Part shown: in pieces, positions 27,521 through 36,231 of the stretch
Position numbering within the stretch: the stretch's first letter is position 1
Layout of the letters: the number at the start of each line of letters is the position of its first letter
Assembly (NCBI GenBank): GCA_030803735.1
Contig: JAURUC010000001.1
Coordinates: forward strand, 338,501-402,500
Direction: 5' to 3'
Origin: Actinopolyspora lacussalsi
GTDB taxonomy: Bacteria > Actinomycetota > Actinomycetes > Mycobacteriales > Pseudonocardiaceae
DNA: 64,000 nucleotides
Position numbers and translations under genes: made by a program
Notes under the pieces: generated by a model
Database searches by the model: none
What the model saw: only the letters and a program-made list of their open reading frames with translations
What the model was told of the DNA's origin: nothing

Positions 27521-28722
27521 CTCGGGGAGGACGTCAGGCCCGCGAGGTTGCGGGCCGCGTTGTGGTCGCGATCCGCGGTGTGGCCGCAGGACTCGCAGGT
27601 GAAGACACGTTCGGACAGGCGCAGTTTGGCTTTCACCGCGCCACAGTCTGAGCAGGTTTTGGAGCTGGGATACCAGCGGTCGGCTACCACCAGGTGGCGG
27701 CCTGACCAGATGGTTTTGTAGTCGAGCTGTCTGCGCAGCTCGCTCATGCCCACGTCGGAGACGGCTCGGGCCAACCGGCGGTTGCGCACCATCCCGGACA
27801 CGTGGAGATCTTCGACCACCACGGTGTCGAACTCGGCCACGAGTCGGGTGGAGAGCTGGTGCAGCCCGTCGCGGCGCGCGTTGGCCACCTGCGTGTGCAG
27901 GCGAGACACCTGACGCTGGATTGTGCGCCACCGGTTCGACGGCTTCTGTTTGGTGCGCCGGTCCGGGCCACGACGACGGGACGCTTGGCGGTGCAGTCGG
28001 CGCAGTTTCCGCTGCGCCCGGTCGAGATGTTTCGGGTTGGCGACGGTCTCGCCGGTGGACAGCACCGCCAAGTGCTTCACCCCGAGATCCACCCCCACCG
28101 TGCCGCCCTGGGTCGCAGGCTGGGGGTCGGTTTTGGTGATCTCGACGGACAACGACACGTGCCACCGGCCGCGCCGGTACGACACGGTGGCCGAGCGGAT
28201 GCGGGCAGTGCCGCGCTCGACGTGCCGGGCGAGTGTGCGGGTGGACTCGTGGGTGCGCACCAGCCCGATGCGGGGCAGCTTCACATGCCGCCGGTCCGAA
28301 TCGGACAGCCCGAACGAGCCGGTGGTGAACCGACACGAAAAGCGGTGGCGCTTGGACCTGAACCGAGGGAACCCCACCGTTTTCCCGGCGCGCTTGCCGG
28401 TGCGGGACTGATGCCAGTTGCCCAGCGCGTCAGCCAGATTGGCCAGCCCGGTGGCGTAGGCTTCCTTGGAGTTCTCGCCCCACCACGGGGCCACCTCGTT
28501 CTTCGCCGCGTTCCAGGCTTTGCGCAGGGAGTAGGCCGACCACGACACCGTCGTGGTGAGCTGGTCCTCGGCGACTCCGTAGGAAGCTTCCGCTACCCGC
28601 TGATCCAGCACGGCCTTCACCCGAGCCAGACCCCAGTTGTAGGCGAACCGGGACGCACCGCAATGCGACGACAACCGCTCTCCCGGACTCGTGGTGTTGT
28701 CCGCTGACCGCCGGCATCCCAC
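27409..28722 (-). CDS. tnpB: TnpB RNA-guided endonuclease, damaged N-terminus
   Basis: A Cas12-like TnpB nuclease. The RuvC residues are Asp212 in VGVDLGVK, Glu304 in VVVEDLH and Asp386 in DRDHNAA. The zinc finger uses Cys357, Cys360, Cys376 and Cys379. The body aligns from CGASRFAYNW (residue 21) onward. The expected first strand (KFRxDP type) is absent from this frame but visible just upstream in another frame as KFRWDAGGQ. It is preceded by GGGAGG and an ACG where a start codon would be. The gene therefore looks disabled at its start, or uses the weak GTG 28722. It ends in the usual APTGAVKAV coding hairpin. Confidence 0.85.
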   Translation of the reverse strand: MGCRRSADNTTSPGERLSSHCGASRFAYNWGLARVKAVLDQRVAEASYGVAEDQLTTTVSWSAYSLRKAWNAAKNEVAPWWGENSKEAYATGLANLADALGNWHQSRTGKRAGKTVGFPRFRSKRHRFSCRFTTGSFGLSDSDRRHVKLPRIGLVRTHESTRTLARHVERGTARIRSATVSYRRGRWHVSLSVEITKTDPQPATQGGTVGVDLGVKHLAVLSTGETVANPKHLDRAQRKLRRLHRQASRRRGPDRRTKQKPSNRWRTIQRQVSRLHTQVANARRDGLHQLSTRLVAEFDTVVVEDLHVSGMVRNRRLARAVSDVGMSELRRQLDYKTIWSGRHLVVADRWYPSSKTCSDCGAVKAKLRLSERVFTCESCGHTADRDHNAARNLAGLTSSPSCGATKNEPAGNPPKTSPAGNGYRHGKTAPTGAVKAV

Positions 28723-29093
28723 CGAAACTTCGTGTTCCTCCCGGTGAAGGAGACCCGGATCCGTCCTTCCGTTCGGAAACCCCGACCAGTCTTATCGGCA
28801 TGTCCGTCCCGGTGCTTGTCACGTCGTCGCCGCACCCACCCGGGTGGGTGAAATGTGTTCGGCGGAGCCGTCGACGGCGACGTCCGAGTGGTCCTGCCGA
28901 GAACGGGTGCCACGGCTCCACGGCTTCGACGCGTGCCCGCCCCTCGCCGCTCCCGGTCGTCCGCTCGACGGCGTGTCGGTTCGTGGCCGGAACCGTGTGC
29001 CTGTGAGCATGACGAGCGGCTCTTCCGAGAACAGTGATGGACGGCTTTCGGCTGGTGTTACAAGAGAGACGGAGCACCGATACCGTGTTCGGT
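28723..29093. other. Region between tnpB and ftsK
   Basis: This 371-base stretch holds the probable former 5' end of tnpB (28723-28742), a perfect 18-bp palindrome (28833-28850) and the ftsK promoter region. No ribosome site is evident before ftsK. Confidence 0.5.
28833..28850. repeat. Perfect palindrome CACCCACCCGGGTGGGTG
   Basis: An 18-bp perfect palindrome 243 bp upstream of the ftsK start. It could be a dimer-binding operator or a stem; no known regulator site is recognised. Confidence 0.6.
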
Positions 29094-31703
29094 ATGGCCA
29101 GCGGCACGACGGGTAAGGGGCGGACGAACGCGCGTGGTGGAGGGGAGCGTCGTGGCTCCTCCGGAGCGAGCACGAAGAAGTCCACCTCGAACGGATCCGG
29201 TTCCAAGAGCACCAGGAGCGGGGGAACGCGATCCGGTCGGTCCTCCACCGGGAATGCCGCCACGACCAAGCGCACCGCGAAGAACGGTTCCCGGCGTTCC
29301 ACCGCCAACCGGGGGAACGCCGCCAAAGGCGGTAACTCCCGGGGCGGGTCCGGTGGGTCCGAACTGGGCCGCAGTCTTGCCCGCACGACCGGAACCCTGC
29401 TGCGTGCGTTGGGGCGCACCAGGGAGCTCGAACCCGCGCACCGGCGTGACGGAGTGGCCCTGATCCTGCTGGCCGTGGCGGTGATCACCGCGGCGGGCGT
29501 GTGGTGGCAGGCGGGCGGTCCGGTCGGCCACTGGTTCGACTGGCTGCTGCGTTCGGTGGTGGGGTCCGCGGCGCTCGCACTCCCCCCGGTGCTGTTCGCG
29601 GTGGCGGTACTGCTGATGCGTACCGAGACCAATCCCGACGCGCGTCCGCGAATGGTGGTCGGAACGGCGCTGCTGCTGTTCGCGGGACTCGGTGTGCTGC
29701 ACATCGTCACCGGTGCCCCTCGTCGCGCCGAGGAGTGGTCGGAGGCGGGTGGGCTGCTCGGATACGCCGCGGGCGGACCATTGGCCAACGGGATGACCGG
29801 TGTCGTCGCGGTGCCGGTTCTCGTGTTGGTCTCACTGTTCGCCGTGCTGTTGCTGACCGGAACCGCGGTACGCGACGTTCCGGAACGACTGCGTCAGCTC
29901 GCCCATCCCGAGCACACCGCGTCCGAACCGGCCGATGAGGAGCTGCGTCCGTCCGATCAGGGCAGTGCCGAGCTCCGTCGACCGGCTAGGCGCAGGCAGG
30001 CCGCCATGACCGGGTCGTCGTCCCAGGAGGAGTCCGAGGACGCTGTCGAGCGGACGGGTAAGACCCGAGCCGCCGCGACGTCGGAGCAGCCGCGGGCCGA
30101 ATCACGCACCGAGACGTCCTCGAAGGCGGCCGAGAGCGGCGGGGCCGCGTCGGTACAGGCGACCGGGGCCGCTCCGGAGGAGCCGCAGCAACTTACCCTC
30201 AGCCGTACCGTGGAGGGTGACTACCACCTTCCGCCGCTCGACGTGCTGCAGGAGGGCGATCCCGCGAAGCGGCACAGTACCGCCAACGACGCGATGATCG
30301 AGGCGATCAACGGGGTGCTGCGTCAGTTCAAGATCGACGCGGAGGTGACCGGATTCGTCCGCGGCCCCACGGTCACCCGCTACGAGGTCGAGTTGGGCCC
30401 CGGGGTCAAGGTCGAGAAGATCACGGCGCTGACCAGGAACATCGCCTACGCGGTGGCCAACGACAACGTACGGCTGTTGGCTCCCATACCCGGCAAGTCA
30501 GCCGTCGGGATCGAGGTCCCCAACAGCGACCGCGAGATGGTGCGGCTCGGTGACGTGCTGCGTTCGCCGACGGCGGCCAACGACACGCATCCACTGGTGA
30601 TAGGGCTGGGCAAGGACATCGAGGGGCAGATGGTCACCGCGAATCTGTCCAAGATGCCCCACCTGCTCTGCGCCGGTTCGACCGGTTCCGGTAAGTCGAG
30701 CTTCGTCAACTCGATGCTGGTGTCGCTGTTGGCGAGGTCCACCCCGGACGAGGTCCGGATGATCCTGATCGATCCGAAGATGGTGGAACTGACTCCCTAC
30801 GAGGGGATTCCGCACCTGATCACCCCCATCATCACCGAGCCCAAGAAGGCGGCGTCCGCCCTCGGGTGGCTGGTCGAGGAGATGGAACAGCGGTATCAGG
30901 ACATGCAGGCCAACAGGGTCCGCCACATCGACGACTTCAACGACAAGGTGCGCTCCGGCGAGATCACCACTCCACCGGGAAGTGAACGCGAGTACCGTCC
31001 CTATCCGTACATCCTGGCGATCGTCGACGAGCTGGCCGACCTGATGATGACCGCGCCCCGCGACGTCGAGGACGCGGTGGTGCGGATCACGCAGAAGGCG
31101 CGCGCGGCGGGGATCCATCTGGTGCTGGCGACCCAGCGTCCATCGGTCGACGTGGTAACCGGTCTGATCAAGACCAATGTTCCGTCCCGGTTGGCCTTCG
31201 CGACCTCCTCGCTCACCGATTCGCGAGTGATCCTCGACCAACCGGGGGCGGAAAAGCTGATCGGCATGGGTGACGGTCTCTATCTGCCGATGGGAGGCGC
31301 ACGCCCGGGCCGAGTGCAGGGCTCCTTCGTCAGTGACGAGGAGATACACCGGGTCGTGGGCTACACCAAGGAACAGGCGGAACCCGACTACGCGGACGGG
31401 GTCACGGTTGCCAAGGCGGGGCAGCAGAAGGAGGTGGACTCCGACATCGGCGATGACCTTGATGTGTTGCTGCAGGCAGCGGAACTGGTCGTCACCAGTC
31501 AGTTCGGTTCGACCTCGATGCTGCAACGGAAGCTGCGGGTCGGTTTCGCCAAGGCGGGCAGGCTGATGGATCTGCTGGAGTCCAGAAGCGTCGTCGCGCC
31601 CTCGGAGGGGTCCAAGGCGCGTGAGGTGCTGGTCAAACCGGAGGACCTGGACAGTGCGCTGAGCGCTATCCGGGGTGGTCCGCCTCCGGAGGAGACGGAG
31701 TGA
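29094..31703 (+). CDS. ftsK: DNA translocase FtsK
   Basis: FtsK pumps chromosomal DNA through the division septum and aids dimer resolution. Residues 1-85 are a basic Ser/Gly/Lys-rich tail, then about four transmembrane segments (115-270), a variable linker and the motor. The Walker A motif GSTGSGKS lies at 528-535 and Walker B at [13 protein letters not shown]. The C-terminal gamma winged helix (about 785-850) is present. ATG 29094 is chosen for the MASGTTGKG start; the frame is open 60 nt upstream. Length 869 residues. The stop lies within the downstream terminator stem. Confidence 0.93.
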   Translation: MASGTTGKGRTNARGGGERRGSSGASTKKSTSNGSGSKSTRSGGTRSGRSSTGNAATTKRTAKNGSRRSTANRGNAAKGGNSRGGSGGSELGRSLARTTGTLLRALGRTRELEPAHRRDGVALILLAVAVITAAGVWWQAGGPVGHWFDWLLRSVVGSAALALPPVLFAVAVLLMRTETNPDARPRMVVGTALLLFAGLGVLHIVTGAPRRAEEWSEAGGLLGYAAGGPLANGMTGVVAVPVLVLVSLFAVLLLTGTAVRDVPERLRQLAHPEHTASEPADEELRPSDQGSAELRRPARRRQAAMTGSSSQEESEDAVERTGKTRAAATSEQPRAESRTETSSKAAESGGAASVQATGAAPEEPQQLTLSRTVEGDYHLPPLDVLQEGDPAKRHSTANDAMIEAINGVLRQFKIDAEVTGFVRGPTVTRYEVELGPGVKVEKITALTRNIAYAVANDNVRLLAPIPGKSAVGIEVPNSDREMVRLGDVLRSPTAANDTHPLVIGLGKDIEGQMVTANLSKMPHLLCAGSTGSGKSSFVNSMLVSLLARSTPDEVRMILIDPKMVELTPYEGIPHLITPIITEPKKAASALGWLVEEMEQRYQDMQANRVRHIDDFNDKVRSGEITTPPGSEREYRPYPYILAIVDELADLMMTAPRDVEDAVVRITQKARAAGIHLVLATQRPSVDVVTGLIKTNVPSRLAFATSSLTDSRVILDQPGAEKLIGMGDGLYLPMGGARPGRVQGSFVSDEEIHRVVGYTKEQAEPDYADGVTVAKAGQQKEVDSDIGDDLDVLLQAAELVVTSQFGSTSMLQRKLRVGFAKAGRLMDLLESRSVVAPSEGSKAREVLVKPEDLDSALSAIRGGPPPEETE

Positions 31704-31739
31704 TTCCGCCGCGGTGCTCCGACGCACCGCGGCGGAATC
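31702..31739. terminator. Strong hairpin between ftsK and the phospholipase gene
   Basis: A perfect 16-bp stem (arms 31702-31717 and 31724-31739) with a 6-nt loop. The left arm begins inside the ftsK TGA. Being symmetrical between convergent genes, it can act in both directions. Confidence 0.8.
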
Positions 31740-31820
31740 GGTCCGTACGCTCGGGGTCTTCCCGACCGGGAGTCCTTCCGACGCCACGCGACCGGCTCCC
31801 GAGCTCCGTCTTCGGAACGG

Positions 31821-32321
31821 TTACCGCGTCGTGAGCTGTGCCTTCCGAAGTGCCTCCGCGGTGCCGGCGCTACTGGCGCCGAACTGCCGCACGGCGTAGT
31901 AGTACACATCGGCCGCGCGTTCGCACAGGGCGTCACCCGCGCAACTGGAGTACATGTCCGCGCGGAAGTTGTCGTCGATGATCGCCCTGTTCTGTTCGGT
32001 GAACCTGTTCTGGAGCTTGTAGTTGCGGTACCCGAAGTCGTGCCGTTGGCAGCTCGGCGTGAAGTCGTAGCCGAGCGGAGCGTCCGGTGAGTACGAGCAG
32101 GAGTCCGAGGACCAGTCGAGTTGGTCGGGATAGGGGCGTTCGGCGCGAATCTGTCCGAACTCGCCCAGTGTGACTTCGAAGAGGTAGTGGTCGGTGGTCC
32201 GGCGAAGTTGCGGGTCGTCGATCGCCGCGTAAGCGCTGGTGCCGGTCAGCAGTGTCGTGAAACAGGCTGCCAGCAGCATCACCAGTACTCGCGGCCCGTT
32301 TCGAGTATTCCGTCCGAACAC
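31821..32321 (-). CDS. Secreted prokaryotic phospholipase A2
   Basis: A small secreted enzyme of the prokaryotic PLA2 family (PF09056), first known from Streptomyces, which hydrolyses the sn-2 ester of phospholipids. A signal peptide covers residues 1 to about 32 (cleavage after Ser-Ala-Tyr-Ala). The catalytic His94-Asp95 lie in SCQRHDFGYRNY, with Asp122 in FRADMYSSC completing the usual set. Four Cys (75, 91, 127 and the one in DALCERAA) could form two disulfides. Length 166 residues. It is oriented against ftsK. Confidence 0.9.
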   Translation of the reverse strand: MFGRNTRNGPRVLVMLLAACFTTLLTGTSAYAAIDDPQLRRTTDHYLFEVTLGEFGQIRAERPYPDQLDWSSDSCSYSPDAPLGYDFTPSCQRHDFGYRNYKLQNRFTEQNRAIIDDNFRADMYSSCAGDALCERAADVYYYAVRQFGASSAGTAEALRKAQLTTR

Positions 32322-32443
32322 GGATCGTCCCCTAGCGACGGATGATCTGTAGTCGAATCAGTCCTATCGCTTCGGGCTGGCGAACGCTTCGTGCGATCGG
32401 GCGTTATCTGATGATCCGGTCGGTCCCTTTTGTCGCGTCTTGG

Positions 32444-32980
32444 TCAGTCCCGCTCGCCCAGTCGTAGCAGCATGCGCGTGTTGCCCAGCGTGTTCGGCTT
32501 GACGTAGGGCAGATCCAGGAACTCGGCGACGCCCTTGTCCGCGGAGCGGCGCATCTCCGCGTAGACGGCGGGACTGACCGGTGTTCCGGTGATCGGTTCG
32601 AATCCGTGTTTGGCGAAGAACTCGGTCTCGAAGGTGAGTACGAACAGTTTCGGCAGCCCCAGCTCCGCCGCGAGTTCGACGAGACCGTTCACCAGGCGGT
32701 GCCCCACCCCCTGGCCGCGAACACGCGGGTCCACCGCCACGGTGCGGACCTCTCCGAGATCCTCCCAGAGTACGTGTAGTGCGCCACAGGCGACGATGTC
32801 CTTCGGATCCCGATCCGCGCGTTCGGCCACCCAGAACTCCTGCACGCTCTCGTAGAGGGTGACCAGATCCTTTTCGAGCAGTACCCGACCGGCATATGTG
32901 TCCACGAGCCGTTTGATCTCCCGCACGTCGCCGATTCGAGCACGGCGAATCGTTATCCTGTTTTCCGCATAATCATGCAT
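32444..32980 (-). CDS. argA: ArgA-like amino-acid N-acetyltransferase
   Basis: A 178-residue GNAT protein matching the short ArgA-type N-acetylglutamate synthases of actinobacteria (the Rv2747 position between ftsK and pgsA). The motif EVRTVAVDPRVRGQGVGHRL supplies the acetyl-CoA loop, and FETEFFAKHGF is typical of this group. It would acetylate glutamate at the start of arginine synthesis. Start ATG 32980; a second ATG is not evident. Identification rests on sequence and on order. Confidence 0.82.
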   Translation of the reverse strand: MHDYAENRITIRRARIGDVREIKRLVDTYAGRVLLEKDLVTLYESVQEFWVAERADRDPKDIVACGALHVLWEDLGEVRTVAVDPRVRGQGVGHRLVNGLVELAAELGLPKLFVLTFETEFFAKHGFEPITGTPVSPAVYAEMRRSADKGVAEFLDLPYVKPNTLGNTRMLLRLGERD

Positions 32981-33049
32981 AAACGTATTCTACTGCGATT
33001 TTCCGATCCGGCGGAAAGCCGGGGTTGAGCCCGTCGTGATCTCGACCGG

Positions 33050-33304
33050 TTGCCGTACTCTCCGGAGCCGGTGGGTTTCCCCGGTCGTCGCCTCGTGGCC
33101 GGACGCTATGCTTGGCCCGCCAGTGGTGGATGGTTCGTCCTCCACCCTGAAGTCGCGGCCGTCGCGCCGCACCGCCGTCGTCGGTGCGAGTTCGTCCGGT
33201 CGACCGCCCCTGCGGTGGACGGTGCGACCGTCGTCGCAGATCCTGGGGGTGGCACGGCGTATGAGGTTCGTAGCGGACAGGATCGGTTCGAGGAGTTGCC
33301 ATGA
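33050..33304 (+). CDS. Possible small protein overlapping pgsA start
   Basis: An 84-codon frame from TTG 33050 whose stop overlaps the pgsA ATG (ATGA), with the pgsA ribosome site GAGGAG inside its end. Third-position GC is moderately high but below that of nearby genes, and the product has no recognised domain. It could be a genuine coupled leader protein or chance. Without it, the 320 bases between argA and pgsA would be gene-free. Confidence 0.3.
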   Translation: MPYSPEPVGFPGRRLVAGRYAWPASGGWFVLHPEVAAVAPHRRRRCEFVRSTAPAVDGATVVADPGGGTAYEVRSGQDRFEELP

Positions 33305-33939
33305 CAGCGGACAGTGCGGCGTCGGACCGGCCTGTGTCCGGCCAGGGCGACGCCGATACCGAGCGGACGGTCCCGTTGGTCAACATCGCCAACGCGCTGA
33401 CCACTTCACGCTTGCTGCTCGTTCCCGTCTTCCTGATCGTGCTGTTCTGGGCGGGTGGACACGACTCGCTGTGGCGCTGGGTGGCCACCGCGGTCTTCGT
33501 CATCGCCTCGATCACCGATCGTATCGACGGTGACCTGGCTCGCCGTCGCGGTCTCATCACCGACTTCGGCAAGATCGCCGACCCGCTGGCGGACAAGGCG
33601 CTGACCGGAGCCGCGTTGGTCGGGCTGAGCGCGCTCGGTGATCTCGGCTGGTGGGTGACCGGTGTCATCATTTTCCGGGAGGCTTCGGTCACCCTGCTGC
33701 GGTTCTGGGTCATCCGGCACGGTGTCATCCCGGCCAGCCCGGGCGGCAAGCTCAAGACGATGTTGCAGGCCGTGGCGATCGGCCTCTACCTGCTGCCGCT
33801 CGGTGACGCCGCCGATCCGCTGAAATGGGTGGTCATGGGCGCGGCCGTGCTGGCCACCGTGGTCACGGGTGTCGACTACGCGGTGCGCGCGCTCCGGCTG
33901 CGCTCGTTGAGCCCGCGTTCACGTGGAGCGCGCGCATGA
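33301..33939 (+). CDS. pgsA: CDP-alcohol phosphatidyltransferase, PgsA-type
   Basis: A membrane enzyme that transfers a phosphatidyl group from CDP-diacylglycerol to glycerol-3-phosphate or a related alcohol. The full signature D-x2-DG-x2-AR-x8-G-x3-D-x3-D is present, from Asp-Arg-Ile-Asp-Gly to ADPLADK. About five or six hydrophobic segments; 212 residues. ATG 33301 has GAGGAG upstream. It is followed by cinA with a 4-nt overlap. The exact alcohol acceptor is not deducible from sequence. Confidence 0.92.
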   Translation: MTADSAASDRPVSGQGDADTERTVPLVNIANALTTSRLLLVPVFLIVLFWAGGHDSLWRWVATAVFVIASITDRIDGDLARRRGLITDFGKIADPLADKALTGAALVGLSALGDLGWWVTGVIIFREASVTLLRFWVIRHGVIPASPGGKLKTMLQAVAIGLYLLPLGDAADPLKWVVMGAAVLATVVTGVDYAVRALRLRSLSPRSRGARA

Positions 33940-34433
33940 GCTTCCGCCCGGAACGGCAGGTGGAGCAAGAGGAGTTGGTCGGCGGCATCCTGGAATCGTT
34001 GCGGCTCCGTGATCTCACGATCGCCACCGCCGAGTCCCTGACGGCCGGGATGCTGAGCATGCTGCTGACCGATGTCAGCGGTGCCAGTTCGGTGGTGCGC
34101 GGCGGCCTTGTGGTGTATGCCACCGACCTGAAGAGCTCGCTCGCGGGGGTGAGCCCCGAGCTGTTGGCCGAGGGCGGCGCGGTGCAGCCCGAGGTGGCCG
34201 AACAGCTGGCCAGGGGAGCGCGGCGACACTGCGTGGCGGACTGGGGTGTCGGTCTCACCGGCGTTGCCGGGCCCGACTGGCAGGACGGGGTCCCACCGGG
34301 AACGGTTCACCTGGGATTCGCCGGACCGCACGGGTCCGTGATCCGGACGGAACGGTTGAGCGGGGACCGTGGTTCGATCCGGTGCGGCGCCGCTTTTCGA
34401 GCCCTGGAACACTTGGAGGGGCTGTTGCGTTGA
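33936..34433 (+). CDS. cinA: CinA C-terminal-domain nicotinamide-nucleotide amidase
   Basis: A 165-residue stand-alone CinA C-terminal domain (PncC type), expected to deamidate NMN to nicotinic acid mononucleotide in NAD recycling. Family features are the TIATAESLTAGMLS motif, the GGLVVYATDLKS segment and GLTGVAGP. The N-terminal molybdopterin-binding-like domain of full CinA is absent, as usual in actinobacteria. Its ATG overlaps the pgsA stop (ATGA). Confidence 0.9.
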   Translation: MSFRPERQVEQEELVGGILESLRLRDLTIATAESLTAGMLSMLLTDVSGASSVVRGGLVVYATDLKSSLAGVSPELLAEGGAVQPEVAEQLARGARRHCVADWGVGLTGVAGPDWQDGVPPGTVHLGFAGPHGSVIRTERLSGDRGSIRCGAAFRALEHLEGLLR

Positions 34434-34529
34434 ATCGGAAGAGAACTCGACGTTACCGCCGGCGGTCACGCGCGTTGTCTCGCTTCATGGGACATTGGGG
34501 TCGTTGACTCCGTTTTGTGGATGAGACTC

Positions 34530-34546
34530 GTTCGCCCTCGGCGGAC
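34530..34546. promoter_or_regulatory. Candidate ClgR box upstream of clgR
   Basis: GTTCGCCCTCGGCGGAC resembles the actinobacterial ClgR operator (CGC, five bases, GCG with flanking TT/AA), with one mismatch in the right arm and a T where A is common at the centre. It lies 94 bp before clgR, consistent with the autoregulation known in other actinobacteria. Confidence 0.4.
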
Positions 34547-34639
34547 TCGTGGTAAGCGAGCCGTGCGTTGGCGTCGCGTTGAGTAGTGTGGGGCGTTGAC
34601 GCGTCGCGCAGGATGTAGGCGACGGAATGGAGGCGCGCG

Positions 34640-35146
34640 ATGACCGTGTTGTTGCGGGAGGCGGTCGGAGAGCGACTGCGCCGCGCGCGGGCTGCTCAGT
34701 CCCGCACCCTGCGGGAGGTTTCGCGCGCAGCCCGGGTGAGTCTTGGTTATTTGTCCGAGGTGGAACGCGGTCGCAAGGAAGCGTCGAGTGAGCTGCTCGG
34801 CTCTATCTGCGACGCACTCGATCTGCCATTGCCCGAGTTGCTCGTGACCGTGGCGGGCGACTTGGACTCCTCGGAGACCGTGGTCGCGCCTTCGGTCGTG
34901 GAGCAGGCCACGCCTGCCGAGATCGAGGGGGACCGGTTGGTCTCCAGCCTGATCGACTCCGAACTGGCCGAAGCGGAGATGGCCGACGGGGAAGCCGAGC
35001 CCGTACCGGCCGGCGCCGAAAGTGTTTCGGATTCGTTCGACGCGGACGAGGACCCCGAGTCGCAGGACTGGCGGCTGCAGCCGGTGCTCAGCCAGCGCAT
35101 CAGCCCGCCGGGACGAACTTCCAACGGGGTGGTAGTGGCCGCTTGA
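34640..35146 (+). CDS. clgR: ClgR family transcription regulator
   Basis: ClgR activates clp protease genes and, in mycobacteria, the psp system under envelope stress. The 168-residue protein has an Xre-type HTH in residues about 10-65, including [31 protein letters not shown], the hallmark of ClgR. The tail is acidic and ends Val-Val-Val-Ala-Ala, resembling the C-terminal degrons through which Clp proteases turn ClgR over. ATG 34640 has TGGAGG upstream. It precedes pspA and pspM, its probable targets. Confidence 0.92.
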   Translation: MTVLLREAVGERLRRARAAQSRTLREVSRAARVSLGYLSEVERGRKEASSELLGSICDALDLPLPELLVTVAGDLDSSETVVAPSVVEQATPAEIEGDRLVSSLIDSELAEAEMADGEAEPVPAGAESVSDSFDADEDPESQDWRLQPVLSQRISPPGRTSNGVVVAA

Positions 35147-35168
35147 GAGTCCGTGACCGACCGAAACG

Positions 35169-35205
35169 CCCGTGGATCTTCGAATTTTTGCCGGAGATCC
35201 ACGGG
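35169..35205 (+). terminator. Hairpin between clgR and pspA
   Basis: An 11-bp perfect stem (CCCGTGGATCT with AGATCCACGGG) with a 15-nt loop that contains TTTTT. It begins 23 nt after clgR. It could end clgR transcripts or act as a control structure in the pspA leader. Confidence 0.55.
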
Positions 35206-35397
35206 GCTTGGTGGAAGCCGTTCGACCGAGCTGACACTATGGGGGTAGACGCTGAGGTCGGTAAGCGTTTCCGGTCTGTTGTGCGCGGGGTTCCACGGTT
35301 CGGTGGAGCGGCTCCGCGGAGCAACCGGCAGCGGCGTCCCATCGGCGTGAATGCCCGATCAGGGCGAAACCGGTAGGACAGAAAGCAGGCGGAGGAG

Positions 35398-36225
35398 ATG
35401 GCCAACCCTTTCGTGAAGTTCTGGAAGTACCTCATGGCGTCGTTCTCGTCCAAGGTCGACGAGCACGCCGACCCCAAGGTGCAGATCCAGCAGGCCATCG
35501 AGGAAGCTCAGCGGCAGCACCAGGCGTTGTCGCAGCAGGCCGCCTCGGTCATCGGCAACCAGCGGCAGCTGGAGATGAAGCTCAATCGGCAGCTGAACGA
35601 GGTCGAGAAGCTGCAGGGGTCGGCGCGCCAGGCCGTGACCATGGCCGATCAGGCTCGCGCCGAGGGTGACGAGACCAAGGCGCAGCAGTACGAGGAAACC
35701 GCCCAGCAGCTGGCAGGCCAACTCGTCACGGCCGAACAAGGGGTTGAGGACCTGAAGAACCTGCACGATCAGTCCCTGCAGGCCGCAGACCAGGCCAAGC
35801 AGGCCGTCGAGCGCAACGCGCAGGTACTGCAGCAGAAGATAGCCGAGCGGACCAAGCTGCTCAGTCAGCTCGAACAGGCCAAGATGCAGGAGCAGGTGGC
35901 GGGCTCGTTGCGGCAGATGAACGACATGGCCGCACCCGGTAACACTCCCTCGCTCGACGAAGTGCGGGACAAGATCGAGCAGCGTTACACCACCGCGCTC
36001 GGCGAGGCCGACCTGGCGCAGAACAGTGTGCAGGGGCGGATGATGGAGGTCCAGCAGGCGGCCACGGACTCGGCGGGTGTCAATCGACTCGCCCAGATCA
36101 GGGCGTCCATGGGGACCGGCGACCAGCAGCAGGTCACCGGTGGGACGACTCGGAGCGAGGAGTCGGCCCCCGCTCCGCAACAGCAGCCGCAGTCGCAGCA
36201 GAACCCGCAGTCCGGCCAAGTGTGA
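35398..36225 (+). CDS. pspA: Phage shock protein A (PspA/IM30)
   Basis: A 275-residue ESCRT-III-like membrane-remodelling protein that stabilises the inner membrane under stress. It is almost wholly helical coiled coil (residues about 20-225), with the family start [20 protein letters not shown], and a Gln/Pro-rich tail. ATG 35398 follows GGCGGAGGAG. Its place after clgR and before pspM is that of the mycobacterial clgR-pspA-Rv2743c-Rv2742c operon. Confidence 0.94.
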   Translation: MANPFVKFWKYLMASFSSKVDEHADPKVQIQQAIEEAQRQHQALSQQAASVIGNQRQLEMKLNRQLNEVEKLQGSARQAVTMADQARAEGDETKAQQYEETAQQLAGQLVTAEQGVEDLKNLHDQSLQAADQAKQAVERNAQVLQQKIAERTKLLSQLEQAKMQEQVAGSLRQMNDMAAPGNTPSLDEVRDKIEQRYTTALGEADLAQNSVQGRMMEVQQAATDSAGVNRLAQIRASMGTGDQQQVTGGTTRSEESAPAPQQQPQSQQNPQSGQV

Positions 36226-36231
36226 CCCACC

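Larger units (their letters stand above)
27371..28742 (-). mobile_element. Solo TnpB element (IS605/IS1341-type)
   Basis: The element contains tnpB only; no TnpA transposase of the Y1 or serine type is nearby. It sits between the chaplin-like gene and ftsK, where rnj and ftsK are near neighbours in mycobacteria. The right end is placed at the hairpin past the tnpB stop, the left end at the apparent former ribosome site. Exact ends and target site were not found. Confidence 0.45.

Noticed and set aside
27802..28707. 301-codon frame antisense to tnpB
   Set aside because: The TnpB catalytic and zinc-finger motifs lie on the opposite strand; this frame has none.
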